Source of the DNA: Loktanella sp. D2R18
Lineage (GTDB): Bacteria; Pseudomonadota; Alphaproteobacteria; Rhodobacterales; Rhodobacteraceae
Direction: 5' to 3'
Length of the DNA stretch: 64,000 bases
Assembly (NCBI RefSeq): GCF_003318235.1
Contig: NZ_QOCG01000002.1
Location: 1-64,000, forward strand
Shown here: positions 63,255 through 64,000 of the stretch, piece by piece
How positions within the stretch are numbered: the stretch's first letter is position 1
Layout: each line of letters opens with the position of its first letter
Position numbers and translations under genes: made by a program
The notes under the pieces: model-generated
What the model saw: the letters and a program-made list of their open reading frames with translations, nothing else
Told to the model about the DNA's origin: nothing
The model's database searches: none

Positions 63255-64000
63255 ACTGCTTTACGCAGCACAGCCATATAAAATCCATCCATTCCGCCCA
63301 AATCGGCGAAATAGTCGGGCCGCAGGCGAAGCCCGCCCTCGTCGCTGATCCATGTAGGGTCAATGCCGGGTGCAACGGGCCGTTCAACGCTAAGGTTCGG
63401 GTGACGCGAGAGCGCCTCTTCGATCTGCACTTCGCCTTCGTCGGGTAGCAGTGAGCAGGTGCAAAATACCAATCGCCCGCCGGGTTTAAGCAGGGTCAGC
63501 GCGTGATCAATCATGGTTTCTTGTTGGTCAATCAATGCGCCAAATTCAGAGCCGTCTTTGGCATAAGGCAGGTCAGGGTGCCGCCGGATTGTGCCTGTTG
63601 CCGAACAGGGTGCATCCAGAATGATCGCGTCAAAGCCATCTTCAGTGAATGCAAAGGCATCGCTGGTTACCGTGCGTGCCTTGAGACCGACGCGTGTCAG
63701 GTTTTCAGTGACCCTATCCATGCGCCGTGATGACAGGTCTACTGCAGTCACATCCGCGCCTGCGGCAGCCAGTTGCATGGCTTTGCCGCCCGGTGCGGCG
63801 CAGAGGTCCAATACCTTTAAGCCCGCGACATCGCCTAAAAGCTTGACCGGAACTGCGGCCGCTGCATCCTGCACCCACCAATCGCCAGCGTCGTAGCCGG
63901 GCAGGGTGGATACTTGGCCCGCGTTCATGATCCGCACTGATCCGGTGGCCAGCACCTGGCCACCCGTCGCATCGGCAACGGCCTGTGCATCGGCCTTGGG
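63251..64000 (-). CDS. RsmB/NOP-family 16S rRNA (cytosine-5) methyltransferase, 5' part outside window
   Basis: The C-terminal about 249 residues are in the window; the frame remains open to base 64000. The AdoMet-binding motif VLDLCAAPGGKAMQLAAAGA, the PC motif ILDAPCSATGTIRRHPD and the second catalytic Cys in VFCTCSLLPDEGE are all present, which is typical of m5C methylases such as RsmB. The N-terminal NusB-like region would lie beyond the edge, so it cannot be confirmed. Position before the heparinase-purH run agrees with the group. Confidence 0.93.
   Translation of the reverse strand, partial: PKADAQAVADATGGQVLATGSVRIMNAGQVSTLPGYDAGDWWVQDAAAAVPVKLLGDVAGLKVLDLCAAPGGKAMQLAAAGADVTAVDLSSRRMDRVTENLTRVGLKARTVTSDAFAFTEDGFDAIILDAPCSATGTIRRHPDLPYAKDGSEFGALIDQQETMIDHALTLLKPGGRLVFCTCSLLPDEGEVQIEEALSRHPNLSVERPVAPGIDPTWISDEGGLRLRPDYFADLGGMDGFYMAVLRKAV

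Overview
The window reads as chromosome of an alphaproteobacterium of the Roseobacter group (Rhodobacterales). The evidence is gene content and order: rnhB next to a CcrM-type GANTC methylase; a pmbA-cysQ-DUF4170-waaA-lpxK run; leuS-lptE-holA; truB/rpsO/pnp; heparinase-purH-lspA-bamF-M16-M16; a one-gene porin; and small Rhodobacterales families (DUF3576, DUF3775, DUF4170, DUF2125). The genus cannot be fixed from this sequence; an Octadecabacter/Loktanella/Yoonia-like organism is only a guess.

Layout. 1-700: the right end of a decayed IS3-family element, cut by the window edge, ending about 14 bp from the 3' end of a tRNA-Arg(CCU) gene. 860-6500: a LacI-type regulator, a hemerythrin-like protein, and an envelope cluster on the minus strand (secreted PilJ-N protein, periplasmic-binding-protein/OmpA chimera, membrane-anchored winged-helix protein, small secreted protein). 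6.6-13.7 kb: a small secreted protein, rnhB, ccrM, a frameshifted secreted protein, an AlkB-type monooxygenase, mutY, a DciA-like protein and a DsbA-like protein. 13.7-21.5 kb (minus): the lipid A/Kdo genes lpxK and waaA, DUF4170, cysQ, pmbA and two DUF2125 paralogues. 21.6-27.3 kb (plus): a coupled SDR/crotonase/flavoprotein trio, then a YjbH/YjbF exopolysaccharide-type cluster. 27.3-33.1 kb (minus): holA-lptE-leuS, a lipoprotein and a porin. 33.4-37.3 kb: PLP-binding protein, RluA-type pseudouridine synthase, 1-Cys peroxiredoxin, a barrel protein, an SH3 lipoprotein and an A+T-rich ORFan. 37.4-45.1 kb: the pnp/rpsO/truB translation block, interrupted by a frameshifted chemoreceptor, an RTX-repeat protein and a DUF1643 protein. 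45-50.6 kb: recQ, two tandem near-identical secreted proteins, a histidine phosphatase and a saccharopine dehydrogenase. 50.6-64 kb: rmuC-mutL, the M16 pair, bamF-lspA, purH-heparinase, an autotransporter-like protein, an FMN reductase and the 3' part of an rsmB-like gene.

Most of the window is housekeeping DNA with tight operons, ATGA start/stop overlaps and strong hairpin terminators. Unusual signals: (i) the envelope cluster at 2.6-6.5 kb, whose membrane-anchored winged-helix protein has its DNA-binding domain at the C terminus; (ii) three GANTC sites within 39 bp just upstream of the GANTC methylase gene; (iii) two single-base frameshifts in otherwise intact genes, both at an ATGGGGC string; (iv) tandem secreted-protein genes sharing a block of about 130 identical bases at their 5' ends; (v) two REP-like palindromes that each contain the stop codon of the preceding gene; (vi) a perfect 15-bp operator-like dyad upstream of the hemerythrin gene. 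No CRISPR array, prophage or recognisable defence system was found. The best candidate for an undescribed system is the envelope cluster, and that is inference from domain layout only.
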